Notes under the pieces: generated by a model | The model's input: the letters and a program-made list of their open reading frames with translations, nothing else | Database searches by the model: none | What the model was told of the DNA's origin: nothing | Shown here: one piece after another, positions 14,945 to 22,014 of the stretch | Numbering within the stretch: the first letter of the stretch is position 1 | Layout: every line of letters begins with the position of its first letter | NCBI GenBank assembly: GCA_036526135.1 | Contig: DATCZA010000022.1 | Span: forward strand, 1 to 23,700 | Reading direction: 5' to 3' | DNA: 23,700 bases | Source: UBA2965 sp036526135 | GTDB lineage: Bacteria; Pseudomonadota; Gammaproteobacteria; Pseudomonadales; Azotimanducaceae | Program-made: the position numbers and the translations under genes

Positions 14945-15421
14945 CTACGGCGTGGTGATGGTGCCGGTGGACGTGTTGATCCAGGACCGGCCGTCCGGGC
15001 TCATGGAGGTTGGTGCGCCGGACGTCCCACCGCCGCTCGCGCCGGCGTACGCGCCGGTACCCCCGATGACGCCCCAGGTGCCGCCCTGACCGTCAGCATT
15101 GTTGCTGAACCAGACCCACATCGCATCGCCGGCCTGATCGATAATTGTGCAGAACCCGGCGCCGCCCAGGCCCTTGCCTTCAGCATCTGCCGCCGTGATG
15201 CCGCGGCACCATTGGCTTAGGTGCTCGCCTTCGTTGTTGATGACGTTGGCGTGGGCTATGCCGCCTCCGGTCATCGTTGCGCCGTTGGTCATCTTGTACT
15301 CCTCGGCAGGCGCCACGATCGTCCAGTAGGCCGTGCTGCTAACTTCCTCGGTATCCGCGCAGGCATTCATGGCGAAAAAGCCCAGCGCGGCCATCAACGC
15401 GAAGGGAATTCTGTTTTTCAT
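14945..15421 (-). CDS. small secreted protein, possibly allene-oxide-cyclase/dirigent-barrel-like
   Basis: A 158-residue protein with an N-terminal signal peptide (MKNR, hydrophobic stretch, then FAMNAC at residues 16-21). The Cys could make it a lipoprotein, but Met at -3 is a poor lipobox residue, so a type I signal is equally likely. The mature part is rich in Gly, Thr, Ala and Trp with alternating strands, two cysteines (WCRG and GFC), and the segment GTWGVIGGTGAYAGASGGGT. That segment resembles the final strands of allene oxide cyclase / dirigent-like beta-barrels seen in many bacterial secreted proteins; the match is from memory and weak. GAGGAAG before the ATG at 15421 supports the start. 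It has its own promoter-like element and is divergent from a P450. No function can be assigned. Confidence 0.8.
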   Translation of the reverse strand: MKNRIPFALMAALGFFAMNACADTEEVSSTAYWTIVAPAEEYKMTNGATMTGGGIAHANVINNEGEHLSQWCRGITAADAEGKGLGGAGFCTIIDQAGDAMWVWFSNNADGQGGTWGVIGGTGAYAGASGGGTSGAPTSMSPDGRSWINTSTGTITTP

Positions 15422-15530
15422 GTTGTCTTCCTCGATTTTTTTGGTTGTTCGGGGTGCGGGCGTGACCAGCGCGTGGCAGAACCGCTTGAGAGTGCCTTCA
15501 GCGCCCGGTTTCGAGTGCTCCTTCCCCCCT

Positions 15531-15582
15531 GCTGATTTCCGATCAGCTGGCTCACTATGCCTTCGTATCTCGGGATGCTCAA
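15531..15582 (-). promoter_or_regulatory. candidate promoter and small inverted repeat for the secreted-protein gene
   Basis: On the - strand TTGAGC (15577-15582) and CATAGT (15554-15559) are spaced by exactly 17 nt, each 4 of 6 to consensus. Just downstream, GCTGAT (15531-15536) and ATCAGC (15542-15547) form a 6-bp inverted repeat with a 5-nt spacer that could be an operator or leader hairpin. The leader would be about 125 nt long. Confidence 0.35.
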
Positions 15583-15639
15583 CAAAGCGGATTCATGATG
15601 CGGCGCCAACAGATAAGGGCTTGGACGCCGGTCCCAGCG

Positions 15640-15659
15640 ATTTGTACCATGCTACAAAT
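15640..15659 (+). promoter_or_regulatory. inverted-repeat operator candidate upstream of P450
   Basis: ATTTGTA (15640-15646), six bases, then TACAAAT (15653-15659): a perfect 7+7 inverted repeat that is AT-rich against a GC-rich background. TTGGAC (15621-15626) and TACCAT (15645-15650), 18 nt apart, could be a P450 promoter whose -10 lies inside the repeat. This is the layout expected for a repressor binding site of the TetR or similar type, about 65 nt before the P450 start. No regulator gene lies in the window. The rest of the 302-nt gap 15422-15723 contains no coding sequence I can support. Confidence 0.45.
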
Positions 15660-15723
15660 TTTGCAACCAAGCCTTCGCCCCGGGCAGTGATGGGTCTGGG
15701 GACAACTTCCAGGAGGACGTTAC

Positions 15724-17043
15724 TTGGAAACGAAGAAACCCAATCATGAGCTCAGCCCCATGCGCTGCCCGGTGCATCTGGAGGACGTGGACCTGTTCTC
15801 GCCGGGGGCCGCGGAGCATTGGTACGAGGCCTACGAGATCCTGCATCACGAAGCCCCCGTGCACCGGATCCCCGGTGAGGGCTTCCTGCCCGGGACGGAC
15901 GGTTTCATTCTCTCCAAGTACGAGGACATTGCCCTGGTGGTCCGGGAAGAGGAGCGCTTTCCCCCGGCCCAGACGCTGATCGCCCGGCAGCTGCTCGACA
16001 AGCATATCGAGCCCTTCGACACTCCCCGGGTCAACGCGGCCATGGGGGGCGTGCTGGTGCTGCGGCCCACGCCGGAGACATGGCGGGCCCACCGTCAGGA
16101 GCTGACCGATCCCTGGGTGGGGCCGGGAGCCGGGCGCAACGAGGAGATGATCCGGCGCACGGCGGACGAGCTGATCGATCGCTGGATCGACCGTGGCACG
16201 GTGGATTTCGTTTCCGAGTTCGCGCAGCCGCTGCCGCAGATGGTCATGGCGAACATCCTGGGCTGGCCTCTGGAGGATCTGAAGCTCCTGAAGTACTACG
16301 GCGACGGTACCGTGAAGCCTTTCGTCTTCGGCAAGGGCCACCGCAGCGTCCTGCCCGAGGAGGAAGTGAAGTCCCAGTTCGAGGTGCTCGAGGAGTTCAA
16401 GACCTACACCATCGCGCTCATCGAGGAAAAGCGCCGCAACCCGGCCGACGACATGATCACCTTCCTCACCGAGGTGGAGTACTCGCCGGTTGGCCGCAAG
16501 CTCAACGACAACGAGATCAACAGCGTCGTCTACAACATGGTGATCGGCGGCCTGGAAACGACCCAGTACGCGCTGTCCGAGCAGGTGCAGCTGCTCATCG
16601 AGCGTGACGGCGTCTGGGACGAGATCAAAGCCGATCGCAGCAAGGTCAGGGGATTCACCGAGGACGCCATGCGCCTGCGCGCGCCCACACAGGGCCTTTC
16701 GACCCGCACCACCAGCCGGGACGAGGTGTTCCAGGGCGTGCACGTGCCGAAGGGTTCGCTGCTGCATCTGCGCTGGGCGGCGGGCAACATCGATCCGGAC
16801 GAGTGGGAATGCCCGATGGACCTCAAGCTGGATCGCAGGGCCGGCACCCGACACCTGACTTTCTCCCAGGGCGCGCGGGTGTGCCCGGGGGCGAGCCTGT
16901 CGCGCCTGGAGCAGACGGTTTCGTGGAACGCTCTGCTCGATAAGGTCGACCGCTTCGCTTACGGCGAGGACAACAACTTCATGCACCAGCCGGGCATCAT
17001 GCTCGGCCTGGAATATCTGAACCTGACGTTCGGCAAGGCCTGA
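15724..17043 (+). CDS. cytochrome P450 (first), TTG start
   Basis: A 439-residue soluble bacterial P450. The heme-ligand motif is FSQGARVCPG with Cys387; the I-helix oxygen-activation motif is GGLETT with E278-T280. The K-helix reads TEDAMR (313-317): alignment with the neighbouring P450 (VEESLR) puts Asp314 where ExxR normally has Glu, an unusual substitution. The start is TTG 15724: AGGAGG at 15711-15716 sits 7 nt before it, while the in-frame ATG 15760 has no ribosome site. It is expected to hydroxylate an organic substrate in the cytoplasm with electrons from a ferredoxin or flavodoxin pair, neither of which is encoded here. The inverted repeat at 15640-15659 may control it. The CYP family is not recognisable by eye. 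Confidence 0.92.
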   Translation: METKKPNHELSPMRCPVHLEDVDLFSPGAAEHWYEAYEILHHEAPVHRIPGEGFLPGTDGFILSKYEDIALVVREEERFPPAQTLIARQLLDKHIEPFDTPRVNAAMGGVLVLRPTPETWRAHRQELTDPWVGPGAGRNEEMIRRTADELIDRWIDRGTVDFVSEFAQPLPQMVMANILGWPLEDLKLLKYYGDGTVKPFVFGKGHRSVLPEEEVKSQFEVLEEFKTYTIALIEEKRRNPADDMITFLTEVEYSPVGRKLNDNEINSVVYNMVIGGLETTQYALSEQVQLLIERDGVWDEIKADRSKVRGFTEDAMRLRAPTQGLSTRTTSRDEVFQGVHVPKGSLLHLRWAAGNIDPDEWECPMDLKLDRRAGTRHLTFSQGARVCPGASLSRLEQTVSWNALLDKVDRFAYGEDNNFMHQPGIMLGLEYLNLTFGKA

Positions 17044-17084
17044 CGGCCGGCGCCAGCGACCGGGCGCTAGAGCGCCACCGGCCG
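17044..17084. terminator. nested inverted repeats between convergent genes, possible terminator
   Basis: An outer 7-bp arm pair, CGGCCGG (17044-17050) with CCGGCCG (17078-17084), encloses GGCGCT (17063-17068) with AGCGCC (17071-17076), whose 2-nt spacing must open into a slightly larger loop. It lies between the P450 stop and the oxidoreductase stop and overlaps the latter. There is no T-tract. Confidence 0.35.
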
Positions 17085-19196
17085 CACGTTCACGGGAATT
17101 GCGCTTTGCCGCGCCATCCCCGTGATCGGGTCGTATTCCTTATCGTTGCTGAGCAGCCGGTTCGTGCTGGCCCCGATTTCCCGTACCTCACCGTCGTTCC
17201 CGGGCAGGCCGCCCCAGGCATGGGCCATGGAGATGACGCCGCGCTTGACGTCCGGGGCTGCCGCCGCGACACCGAGAATCTGGCCGTGGCGGCTGCTGAT
17301 CTGGACGACGTCACCGTCACCGATCCCCAGCGCTGCCACGTCCTCGGGGTTCATGTAGGCGGGGTTGGTGGTGCCCTTCTTGCGGATCTCCGGCAGCTGC
17401 TGGCCGGAGGAGTTGTACACATGCTTCAGTCGCCGGCTGATCAGCAGATGTGAGTAGTCTCCGTCCTTGCCCGGCGCGCCGTTCTCCTGCAGCGTCTCTG
17501 CGCGCACCTCGGCCAGCTCATCCGCGACACCACCCGGTGTGAGCTGCAGGCGGGCGTCGCCTTGGCCGGGTTCCACCATGACCTGGACCCCTTCGAAAAC
17601 GTGGCCGCCGTCCTGGGCGCGGATGTCCGCGATGGGTACCTTGGGGTTGGGAAACATGTGCTCCAGCACCGTCTGCTTGCCGGGCTTCTCCTGCGTGGGC
17701 AGAGACCCGCCGGGGAGCGGCAGGTCGGAATTCAGCCGGTGGGCCAGCTCCCAGTAGAACTCCCACTCTTCGCGCAGGTCGCCGTTGGGCTGGCAGACCG
17801 CCTCGGTGTAGTGCCCGTAGGGCACGTCGTACCAGTTGTCCGTGAGCACGGGCATGTCCTCGCGCTCCAGGCAGATCTTGCCGGGAATCACGTAGTCGGC
17901 GAGCTGGGCCGTGGCGGAGAGACGGATGTCGACGCAGACCAGCAGGTCCAGCGCGTCCAGAGCCCGCTTGGTTTTGATCTGATCCGGCCACGCCACGATG
18001 GGGTTGCCGCCGATGGAGAGCAGGGCGCGTACCTGCCCCTCGCCCGGCTCGAGAATCTCGTCGCTCAGCGCTGCGGTCGGCATCTCGCCGAAGATCTGGC
18101 CCAGCCCGCGCACCCGGTTGCGGGGCCCGTGTCCCCAGGCCGGCGCGGGCGGGATGACCTCGGCTTTCACGGCCGTCAGCGGGGACAGGATGCCCGGGTT
18201 CGGTAGCCGCTCGCCCGCCCGGTTGACCCGGCCGCAGATGGTGTTGAGCGCCAGCACCAGGTGTTCGGTCAGCGGCGCGCGCTCGGCCATGTTGGGGCCG
18301 GTGCCCGTGACCGCCACCCCCTTGGGCCCGGCGGCGAATGTGCGGGCGGCTTCGGCGATCTGCTCGGCCGGTACGGCCGCGCGTCTGGCAACGTACTCCA
18401 GGGTGAACGGGTCGACGGCGGCCTTGATGGCATCCAGGCCGTCAACGTACTGGTCGCAGAAAGGCTGATCGTGCAGATCCTCGTCGAGAATCACGCGGAT
18501 GATGCCCGCCAGCAGCGTCGGGTCCTCGCCGGGCCGAACCTGCAGGAACAGGTGCGCCTTGCGGGCCACCTCGGTGCGCCGGGGGTCGATGACGATCAGC
18601 TTCTTGCCGTCCTTGATGGCGTCGTTCATGCGCCGGTAGGGGTTGAAAGGCGGGATGCCCCCGAAGACGGAAAACGAGGAAACCACGGCGTTGTTGCCGA
18701 TGCTCATCACCACGTCGGCATCGGCGAAGCTGTGGGTGCCGCCGCCCCAGGTGCCGAAGCGGGACATGGCGATGGGCCGGCCGGGCTGGTCGATGGTCAC
18801 CGAGGTGTAGAAGGACTCCGAGCCGATCCCCTGGTGGAAGCTGCGCGCCAGCGCCAGTGCGGCCGACTCCATGAAGGCGTAGGTTCCGCAGTAGCTGGCC
18901 ACGGCTCTCGGCCCGTCGCGCTCGATGATCCGCTCGATGCGCGCGGCGATCTCGTCCAGGGCCCGGGCCGTGGGAATCTCCTCGAAGCGCCCGTCGGGCA
19001 TCTTCTTCAAGGCGGTGTGCAGACGGTCGGGGGCGTCGTAGAGCTCGGGCAGCTGGCGCCCCTTGATGCACGTGTACCCGCCGTAGACCGGATCCTTTGC
19101 GTCGCCGCGTATGGCGACGGGCCGCCCGTCCTCCACGTCCACGTCGATGGCGCAGTAAGCGTGGCAATAGCGGCAGTAGCTCTTGGCGGTTTCCAT
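17067..19196 (-). CDS. molybdopterin-dependent oxidoreductase (BisC/FdhF-type), cytoplasmic
   Basis: A 709-residue member of the DMSO reductase superfamily. The N terminus binds a [4Fe-4S] cluster through C8, C11, C15 and C43 (CRYCHAYC then YTCIKG), with the usual Lys45 after the last Cys. Molybdopterin-binding segments include DADVVMSIGNN, IDPRRTEVARKAHLFLQVRPGEDPTLL, and a C-terminal domain with ALGIGDGDVVQISSRHG and AHAWGGLPGN. No twin-arginine signal precedes the cluster, so it acts in the cytoplasm. No Cys, Ser or Sec metal ligand stands out; the expected region reads SVTIDQPGRP. An in-frame TTG at 19226 exists, but ATG 19196 has GGGGGAGGA upstream. It is divergent from a P450; no partner electron-transfer subunit is encoded nearby. 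The substrate is unknown. Confidence 0.9.
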   Translation of the reverse strand: METAKSYCRYCHAYCAIDVDVEDGRPVAIRGDAKDPVYGGYTCIKGRQLPELYDAPDRLHTALKKMPDGRFEEIPTARALDEIAARIERIIERDGPRAVASYCGTYAFMESAALALARSFHQGIGSESFYTSVTIDQPGRPIAMSRFGTWGGGTHSFADADVVMSIGNNAVVSSFSVFGGIPPFNPYRRMNDAIKDGKKLIVIDPRRTEVARKAHLFLQVRPGEDPTLLAGIIRVILDEDLHDQPFCDQYVDGLDAIKAAVDPFTLEYVARRAAVPAEQIAEAARTFAAGPKGVAVTGTGPNMAERAPLTEHLVLALNTICGRVNRAGERLPNPGILSPLTAVKAEVIPPAPAWGHGPRNRVRGLGQIFGEMPTAALSDEILEPGEGQVRALLSIGGNPIVAWPDQIKTKRALDALDLLVCVDIRLSATAQLADYVIPGKICLEREDMPVLTDNWYDVPYGHYTEAVCQPNGDLREEWEFYWELAHRLNSDLPLPGGSLPTQEKPGKQTVLEHMFPNPKVPIADIRAQDGGHVFEGVQVMVEPGQGDARLQLTPGGVADELAEVRAETLQENGAPGKDGDYSHLLISRRLKHVYNSSGQQLPEIRKKGTTNPAYMNPEDVAALGIGDGDVVQISSRHGQILGVAAAAPDVKRGVISMAHAWGGLPGNDGEVREIGASTNRLLSNDKEYDPITGMARQSAIPVNVRPVAL

Positions 19197-19212
19197 CCGC
19201 GTCCTCCCCCGA

Positions 19213-19316
19213 ATTCGCCGAATCAAGCTTTGCGCACGGCGAGGTGCGATTCAAGTCCCGGCGAGTTGCCGGTCGCTGGCGCATGCGGTGTCCAATTAGG
19301 CAAACGCCGATATACT
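19213..19316 (+). promoter_or_regulatory. divergent regulatory region with -10 for the second P450
   Basis: TATACT (19311-19316, 5 of 6) lies 28 nt upstream of ATG 19345; the -35 at 16 nt spacing (TGTCCA) is poor. A short odd palindrome ATTCG-C-CGAAT at 19213-19223 sits near the oxidoreductase start and could be an operator. The 148-nt gap 19197-19344 must carry the promoters of both divergent genes; I see no clear - strand promoter. Confidence 0.35.
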
Positions 19317-19344
19317 GGCGAGCCCGCACTTCAGGAAGGTCGAT

Positions 19345-20514
19345 ATGACCTGGAGTCCCTTCGCGCCCGAGGTCATGGCCGACCCGGCCAATGGCCATCG
19401 GGAGCTTCTCGACCGATGCCCCGTCCATCATTGCGAGGATTTTGATCCCCCGTTCTTCACGCTTTCCCGCTATGCCGACGTGGAGGAAGCGCTGCGGGAC
19501 ATCGAGACGTTTTCCAGCCACTACGGCCAGGGCCCGCGGTTCACGGAACCTCAGGGCATGCTCTGCGATCCGCCTCAGCACACCTACATGCGCAAGCTGG
19601 TCCAGCAGGCCTTCACGCCCAAGGCCATGGAAGCGCTTCGTATTCAGGTCGCAGATCTCACCGAAAAGCTCATCGACGACATCCTTGCCGGGGAGCCGGA
19701 ATTCGACCTGCACGATGATTTCGCCTTCCCCCTGCCGGTGATCATCATCGCCGGCATGCTGGGGGTGCCCACCGAAGACCTCGATCGGTTCAAGCACTGG
19801 TCCGACGTCCAGGTAGCGGCCATGGGATCGTCGGATCCCACGCGTTTTGAGGCGGATCAGGCCGCCTTCTTCGAGTACATGGTCAACCACTATCGCAAGC
19901 GCCACGCGGCCATCGTGGCCGGGGAAGCGGTACCGGATGATCTGCTGACGATGATTGCCGGCGCTCGCGCCGACGACGGCTCGTTCATCGCGGAGGCGGA
20001 TGCGCAATCCATGCTCACCCAGCTCCTCGTGGGCGGGAACGAAACCACCACGTCGCTCATCACCAACATGGTCTGGCGGCTCCTCGAGGACCGGGAGCGC
20101 TGGCAGGAAGTGGTGGCAGACCCCGTCCTGGTCGAGGCCGCCGTGGAGGAGAGTCTGCGTTTCGACCCGCCCGTGCTCGGCCTCTATCGCAACACCACCC
20201 GTGATGTCGTGCTTCACGACACCGTGATACCGACAGGCAGCAAGGTCTACATCAACTACGCCGCCGCCAACCGCGATGCCTCTGTCTTCGAGCGTCCGGA
20301 CGAGTTCGACCTGCATCGGGAAGCCAAGCGGCACATGTCGTTCGGGCTCGGCGTGCACTTCTGCCTCGGCGCCCCCATGGCGAGGCTCGAAGCGGAGATC
20401 GCGCTCAAGGCGCTGGCGCGGCGTATGCCTGATCTGAAGCTCCTCGGGCCGGGTCAACGCATAGCGCCATTCTTCCTGTGGGGCCGGCGCAACCTGCCGG
20501 TTGCCTGGCGTTAG
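19345..20514 (+). CDS. cytochrome P450 (second)
   Basis: A 389-residue class I bacterial P450 with all signature motifs: I-helix GGNETTT (E233, T234, T235), K-helix ExxR as ESLR (E269-R272), and heme loop FGLGVHFCLG with Cys340. The His in place of Arg two residues before the Cys is common in P450cam-like enzymes. It also has CDPPQHTYMRKLV in the C-helix region, typical of bacterial substrate-hydroxylating P450s. AGGAAGG at 19333-19339 precedes ATG 19345. Membrane-protein and SDR genes follow at 9 and 42 nt, suggesting a three-gene unit in which the SDR could oxidise the hydroxyl group placed by the P450. No ferredoxin or reductase is encoded here. It is only distantly similar to the P450 at 15724-17043, so this is not a tandem duplication. 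Confidence 0.95.
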   Translation: MTWSPFAPEVMADPANGHRELLDRCPVHHCEDFDPPFFTLSRYADVEEALRDIETFSSHYGQGPRFTEPQGMLCDPPQHTYMRKLVQQAFTPKAMEALRIQVADLTEKLIDDILAGEPEFDLHDDFAFPLPVIIIAGMLGVPTEDLDRFKHWSDVQVAAMGSSDPTRFEADQAAFFEYMVNHYRKRHAAIVAGEAVPDDLLTMIAGARADDGSFIAEADAQSMLTQLLVGGNETTTSLITNMVWRLLEDRERWQEVVADPVLVEAAVEESLRFDPPVLGLYRNTTRDVVLHDTVIPTGSKVYINYAAANRDASVFERPDEFDLHREAKRHMSFGLGVHFCLGAPMARLEAEIALKALARRMPDLKLLGPGQRIAPFFLWGRRNLPVAWR

Positions 20515-20523
20515 TCCGGCGCG

Positions 20524-21129
20524 GTGTCCGAAGCCCTCTCGCCATCGCCGCGGCCGACGCTTGCCGGCTGGATAATTCGCGACGTCCTCATCACCTCAGG
20601 GCTCGCCGCGATGCTGCTGGGGTTGGCGGCCTGGCACGAGGCGGAAGGTTCGCTGGCTGCTGCGCTCGTCGCTCCGGCCCTCGGGTTCGTAGCGGCTTAC
20701 GTGCTCTGCTACGTCTATCACGAGTGGGGGCACCTGATCGGCGCCCGGCTGACCGGCGCTGCCATGCCGCTGGCGCCCTACGCCGGCGCCCTCATCGGCC
20801 ACTTCGACATCCAGGCGCACAGCCGCCGCCAGTTCCTCTGGCTGAGCTGGGGCGGGGTGATCGCCTATGTTGCCCTGATGAGCATTGCCCTCTCCGTCTA
20901 TCTGCATGGTGGGCTCGGCCCCGCGGGCGCGGGTTTTGCCGTGGGCGGGCTCGCCTTCGTCGTGCAATCCCTTTCCGTGGACGTGCCGCAGATCGTCAGG
21001 GTGATGCGGGGAGACGACATTGCGAGGACGTCGGCCGAAGGCGCCAACGCCCGCGTCATCCTGCGCCGGACCTGGCAGAGCTGGCTCGTTCTGGCGGGAG
21101 CGCTGATCGTCTGGAACTTCGCAAGCTGA
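20524..21129 (+). CDS. membrane protein with HEWGH motif (M50-peptidase-like?)
   Basis: A 201-residue integral membrane protein with about four or five hydrophobic segments (near residues 20-36, 44-64, 105-125, 132-150 and 187-200). At the end of the second segment lies YHEWGHLIGARLTGA, a zincin-like HExxH (H66, E67, H70) placed as in intramembrane site-2 proteases or the related peptidase-like membrane family. The second metal-binding motif of M50 (NPDG or LDG) is not visible, so it may be non-catalytic or have a different third ligand. The start is GTG 20524, only 9 nt after the P450 stop and without a clear ribosome site, suggesting translational coupling. It may be a membrane partner of the P450, but no such role is established. 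Confidence 0.75.
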   Translation: MSEALSPSPRPTLAGWIIRDVLITSGLAAMLLGLAAWHEAEGSLAAALVAPALGFVAAYVLCYVYHEWGHLIGARLTGAAMPLAPYAGALIGHFDIQAHSRRQFLWLSWGGVIAYVALMSIALSVYLHGGLGPAGAGFAVGGLAFVVQSLSVDVPQIVRVMRGDDIARTSAEGANARVILRRTWQSWLVLAGALIVWNFAS

Positions 21130-21171
21130 GCTGAAGACGACCTCGCCCGCGCCGCTACCTGGAGAACTGAC

Positions 21172-21975
21172 ATGACGGCCAACGGGCTGCTGGAAAACAA
21201 GATCGCGGTGGTTGTGGGCGGTGGCCAGACGCCGGGGGAGACCATCGGCAACGGCCGCGCCACGGCAATCCAGTTCGCTCGGGAGGGCGCGCGGGTGCTG
21301 GTGGGCGACCGCGACGTGGGCTCGGCGGAGGAAACCGTTGCCATGATCCTCGATGAAGGCGGCGAGGCCGCGTCCGCCGAAATTGACGTGACGGTGGAAG
21401 AGAGCGTCGCCTCGTTCATGGCTGCCGCCGTCGACCGTTGGGGACGCATCGACGTGCTCCACAACAACGTCGGCGTCGGGCTTGCCGGGGCCGATGCCGG
21501 CGTGGAAGAGATCTCGGCGGACGTGTTCGATCAGCTGGTGCGCATCAACCTGCGCGGCATGGTGCTCACCGCCAAGCACGTTCTGCCCGGCATGCGCGAG
21601 CGGGGCTCAGGAGTGATCATCAACATCTCTTCCATGGCCGCGTGGAAGCCGTATCCCTTTGTGGGTTACAAGACCACGAAGGCCGGTGTCATCGCCCTAA
21701 CCGAGCAGCTCGCCCAGGCCAACGCCCGCTATGGCATTCGAGCCAACGTGATCCTGCCTGGCCTGATGAACACGCCCATGGCCGTGGAGCCCCGCGTCTC
21801 CCAGACCATGACCCGGGAGGAGGTCATCGCCGACCGTGACCGGCGTGTGCCGCTGGGGCGCAAGATGGGAACGGCCTGGGACGTGGCCCACGCGGCAGCC
21901 TTTCTTGCCTCCGACCGCGCCCGGTTCATTACGGGGGTCGCTCTCCCCGTGGACGGCGGCGCCAGCGTCAGCTGA
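21172..21975 (+). CDS. SDR-family oxidoreductase (classical)
   Basis: A 267-residue classical SDR. The cofactor-loop segment is VVGGGQTPGETIGNGRA, longer than the usual TGxxxGxG, with NNVG instead of NNAG. The catalytic residues are present: Ser in NISSMAA, and YKTTK as the YxxxK motif. Late motifs LPGLMNTPM and FITGVALPVDGG are standard. GGAG upstream of ATG 21172 supports the start. It lies 42 nt after the membrane protein and ends in convergence with another SDR at 22015-22854, which shares the segment LPGMRERGSG. It probably oxidises an alcohol or reduces a ketone; given the P450 operon it could act on a hydroxylated P450 product, which is inference. Confidence 0.93.
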   Translation: MTANGLLENKIAVVVGGGQTPGETIGNGRATAIQFAREGARVLVGDRDVGSAEETVAMILDEGGEAASAEIDVTVEESVASFMAAAVDRWGRIDVLHNNVGVGLAGADAGVEEISADVFDQLVRINLRGMVLTAKHVLPGMRERGSGVIINISSMAAWKPYPFVGYKTTKAGVIALTEQLAQANARYGIRANVILPGLMNTPMAVEPRVSQTMTREEVIADRDRRVPLGRKMGTAWDVAHAAAFLASDRARFITGVALPVDGGASVS

Positions 21976-22014
21976 GGCTTTGGCTGGGCGGGCCGCTTGT
22001 CCTGCAGGCGAGGC

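Noticed and set aside
18442..20457. 671-codon open frame on the - strand
   Set aside because: It overlaps the real molybdopterin oxidoreductase in another frame and is antisense to the second P450; the Arg-rich repetitive translation is typical of a GC shadow.
15724..20514. The two P450 genes as a recent duplication
   Set aside because: They share only generic P450 motifs, differ in length (439 and 389 residues) and in ExxR and heme-loop sequence.
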